Below, in pieces: positions 62,235 through 64,000 of a stretch of DNA of 64,000 nucleotides. Each line of letters starts with the position of its first letter. The stretch's first letter is position 1. The notes below the pieces were generated by a model. The model searched no databases. It was not told where the DNA came from and saw only the letters and a list, made by a program, of their open reading frames with translations. This stretch comes from Streptomyces sp. NBC_00878. Its GTDB lineage: Bacteria > Actinomycetota > Actinomycetes > Streptomycetales > Streptomycetaceae. A program made the position numbers and the translations under genes. The stretch lies in assembly GCF_026341515.1 (NCBI RefSeq), contig NZ_JAPEOK010000001.1:10106001-10170000 (forward strand), given 5' to 3'.

Positions 62235-62359
62235 CGAGCGGCGGACTCGCCATGCCCACCCACCAGGGCATTGCCATCACTCCTATGTGGAGATACTTTC
62301 TCCGCATCGGGCTCGCACGGCTGCGTCCACGACGTTCGGCGCAATCGCAGGGAGGGAGG

Positions 62360-62387
62360 AGTAAGTGGATAGATTCATCCACTTACT
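62360..62387. promoter_or_regulatory. 28-bp perfect dyad upstream of the DUF998-TetR operon
   Basis: Arms AGTAAGTGGAT and ATCCACTTACT (11 bp each, perfect) enclose AGATTC. It is AT-richer than its surroundings and lies 53 bases before the DUF998 start. It is very likely the operator of the TetR protein encoded at the end of this operon. Confidence 0.75.
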
Positions 62388-62440
62388 GGTACGCTGACTT
62401 CCGTCGACGTCGTCCCATGACGTCGTGAGAGGAGTTCCCG

Positions 62441-63112
62441 ATGCCTCGCACAAAGTGGCTACCGCTGGGAGCGGTGGTCCTCGTGGTGAACGCGGTGCAA
62501 TGGGTGGTCGCCGAAGCGATCACCGCGGCCGCCTGGACCAGTCCCCCCTACAGCTACGCCCGGAACTACATCAGCGACCTCGGCGTAGCCGACTGCGGCA
62601 CCCGGTTCCAGGGCCGCGAACTCTGCTCCCCGGACCATGCGTTGATGAATACGTCGTTCATGCTCGAAGGGATCCTGTTCGCGACCGGTGTGCTGCTGCT
62701 GGCCGGGCTGGTCGAGGGGCGTGCGCGTCGAGTGATCATCGCCCTGGCGCTCGCCCACGGGGTGGGCATGGTGCTGATCGGCCTGTTCCACGGCACCGCG
62801 GACGGACCCGCCTTCGGAACGGCTCTCCACGTCGGCGGAGCCGGGATCGGCATCCTGTGCGCCAACACGCTGGCGATCCTGGCGGGGGCACTGCGAGGCC
62901 TCGGCCTGCCGACGGCGTACCGGATCTTCAGCGTGACGGTTGGCGCCCTGGGCCTGGTGAGCGTGGCGCTCGTGGGCGTCTCGGTGAGTACCGCCGGGGC
63001 GTTCGAGCGCGGCAGTGTCTACTCCTGGCTGCTGTGGAGCGTCGTGACCGGCGCCCTGCTCCTGGCCAGGCACCAGCACCGCCCCGCCGTGGTGGAGAAT
63101 GTCTTGGCGTGA
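62441..63112 (+). CDS. DUF998-family membrane protein
   Basis: 223 residues with six predicted helices. 'SPPYSYARNYISDLG' and 'CSPDHALMNTSFMLEGILFATGVLLLAG' are DUF998 hallmarks, with two cysteines in the first outside loop. The ATG follows GAGAGGAGTTCCCG. It is translationally coupled (GTGA) to the TetR gene downstream. Function unknown; a stress- or solvent-related membrane protein is one possibility (inference). Confidence 0.85.
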   Translation: MPRTKWLPLGAVVLVVNAVQWVVAEAITAAAWTSPPYSYARNYISDLGVADCGTRFQGRELCSPDHALMNTSFMLEGILFATGVLLLAGLVEGRARRVIIALALAHGVGMVLIGLFHGTADGPAFGTALHVGGAGIGILCANTLAILAGALRGLGLPTAYRIFSVTVGALGLVSVALVGVSVSTAGAFERGSVYSWLLWSVVTGALLLARHQHRPAVVENVLA

Positions 63113-63774
63113 CCCGGGAAACGCAACGCCCGCTGCGAGCGGACGCCGAACGAAACCGTCGGCTGATCATGGAAACGGCCGACCGGATGTTCGCGCAGCG
63201 CGGGTCCGCCGTCACCCTCAATGAGATCGCCCGCGAGGCCGGAGTCGGCGTCGCCACGGTCTATCGGCGCTTCCCCGACCTGCAGACGTTGATCGACGCC
63301 CTGTTCACCGAGCGGTTCACCACGTTCCTGGAGCTCGCGGCAGAGGCCGAGGGGCAACCGCGCCCGGGACAGGCGCTGCGCCACTACCTGCTCGCGGCGG
63401 CCCAGTGGCGGGCCGGGGACCGGGCCCTCGATGTCATCCTCGCCAACGCGAGCATGGACGCGAGGCCCATCGCCCAGATGCGCGACGACCTCGGCCGCCA
63501 CGTGGACGGCCTGGTGGAAGCCGCGGTGGCCGCGGGCGCCGTCCGCGAGGACTTCGCCAGCTCCGACGTGTACGCCTTCCTGCACATGATCGGCGCCATC
63601 GCGGACCGTACCGAGGACATCGCCCCCGAGGCCTGGCGACGCTACGCAGAGGCGCTGTTGATGGGCTTCGGCCTGGAGCGGGGCCCCGCGGCGCATACGT
63701 CCGCGATGACCGACGCCCAGATTCTCCGGACCTGGCCCACGGCTCCCGCGCAGTCGCAGGGCGACGCGGGGTAG
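63109..63774 (+). CDS. TetR-family regulator, autoregulated with DUF998 gene
   Basis: 221 residues from GTG overlapping the DUF998 stop. Helix-turn-helix 'RRLIMETADRMFAQRGSAVTLNEIAREAGVGVATVYRRFPDLQTLIDALFTERF'. The paralogous relation to the TetR at 61545 is visible ('EAGVGVxTVYRRFP'). Being second in its operon behind a perfect dyad suggests it represses the operon. Confidence 0.88.
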   Translation: MTRETQRPLRADAERNRRLIMETADRMFAQRGSAVTLNEIAREAGVGVATVYRRFPDLQTLIDALFTERFTTFLELAAEAEGQPRPGQALRHYLLAAAQWRAGDRALDVILANASMDARPIAQMRDDLGRHVDGLVEAAVAAGAVREDFASSDVYAFLHMIGAIADRTEDIAPEAWRRYAEALLMGFGLERGPAAHTSAMTDAQILRTWPTAPAQSQGDAG

Positions 63775-63865
63775 GGGCAGGAGCGGGGGCGGGGGCAAGC
63801 AAGGGTAGGCGGCAGGCGGTAAGGCCGGGCGCTAGCCGCTCCGTCGCTCGGACCAGCTGCGCGGG

Positions 63866-64000
63866 CTATGCGGATTCCCTGATCACCAGGTCCGTCGGCA
63901 GGATGAGGGGCGTCGGCTCTTCGCCGCCCAGCACGCGCACCAGCATGCGGGTCATCTCGCTGCCGAGGGCCACGATGGGCTGGTGGATCGTCGTCAGGGC
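63866..64000 (-). CDS. LacI-family regulator, C-terminal end (cut by window edge)
   Basis: On the minus strand the frame from the window edge reads 'ALTTIHQPIVALGSEMTRMLVRVLGGEEPTPLILPTDLVIRESA' and stops. 'LTTIHQP...G...LVIRES' is the characteristic end of LacI/GalR proteins. The helix-turn-helix lies outside the window. Confidence 0.85.
   Translation of the reverse strand, partial: ALTTIHQPIVALGSEMTRMLVRVLGGEEPTPLILPTDLVIRESA

Overview
The window is high-GC DNA with strong third-position G/C bias, many ATGA/GTGA start-stop overlaps, GTG starts, lipoprotein and Tat-type signal sequences, rare TTA codons, two-component systems and many secreted carbohydrate-active enzymes. This points to a Streptomyces or closely related actinomycete chromosome. 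The region is accessory in character: regulators beside metabolic or secreted enzymes, with no ribosomal or core housekeeping block.

Layout. 1-4734: a run of coupled dehydrogenases (two Gfo/Idh/MocA, one 2-hydroxyacid dehydrogenase, one SDR) ending in an orphan xylose-type sugar-binding lipoprotein. 4742-8239: a RIO-type kinase with an upstream small ORF, two paralogous small secreted proteins and an ArsR-like regulator. 8310-9897: an SDR and its TetR regulator with three related operator-like dyads. 9929-13631: a GNAT remnant, a second type I methionine aminopeptidase, a DUF5995 protein, and an ArsR regulator divergent from a Gfo/Idh oxidoreductase. 13719-26922: a LacI-controlled oligosaccharide locus combining an Opp/Dpp-type ABC importer with GH43, GH42 and GH3 glycosidases. 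27091-33132: a double-GNAT protein, then secreted proteins (NPP1/NLP, GH19 chitinase with ricin lectin, ricin plus beta-helix protein, a decayed ricin-lectin gene), with a 202-bp MITE-like element among them and a DasR-like site at the far end.

33496-42370: an ECF sigma factor with its membrane partner, a two-component system divergent from a lipoprotein plus MacA/MacB-like exporter, and a lipoprotein hydrolase. 42682-44432: DUF6069, a cupin-like protein and a sigma factor with a SnoaL-like tail. 44658-49211: two Ser/Thr kinases with PQQ-type propellers. 49246-55420: a Tat-exported GH43-AbfB enzyme, a divergent histidine-phosphatase homologue, a cobalamin riboswitch driving cbtBA, an acyl-CoA dehydrogenase and an EndoH-type glycosidase. 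55755-59824: a two-component system divergent from a ferric-reductase-like flavocytochrome. 59853-64000: an MHS-type MFS transporter with a divergent TetR, a DUF998-TetR pair behind a 28-bp dyad, and the end of a LacI-family gene.

How it works together: most blocks are self-contained regulator plus effector modules. Plant, fungal and microbial polymers are the recurring theme: chitinase, EndoH, GH43/42/3, an arabinose-binding domain, an NLP and ricin lectins. Three genes carry the rare TTA leucine codon, suggesting bldA-dependent expression of part of this set. All functional assignments come from reading motifs; no database search was run.
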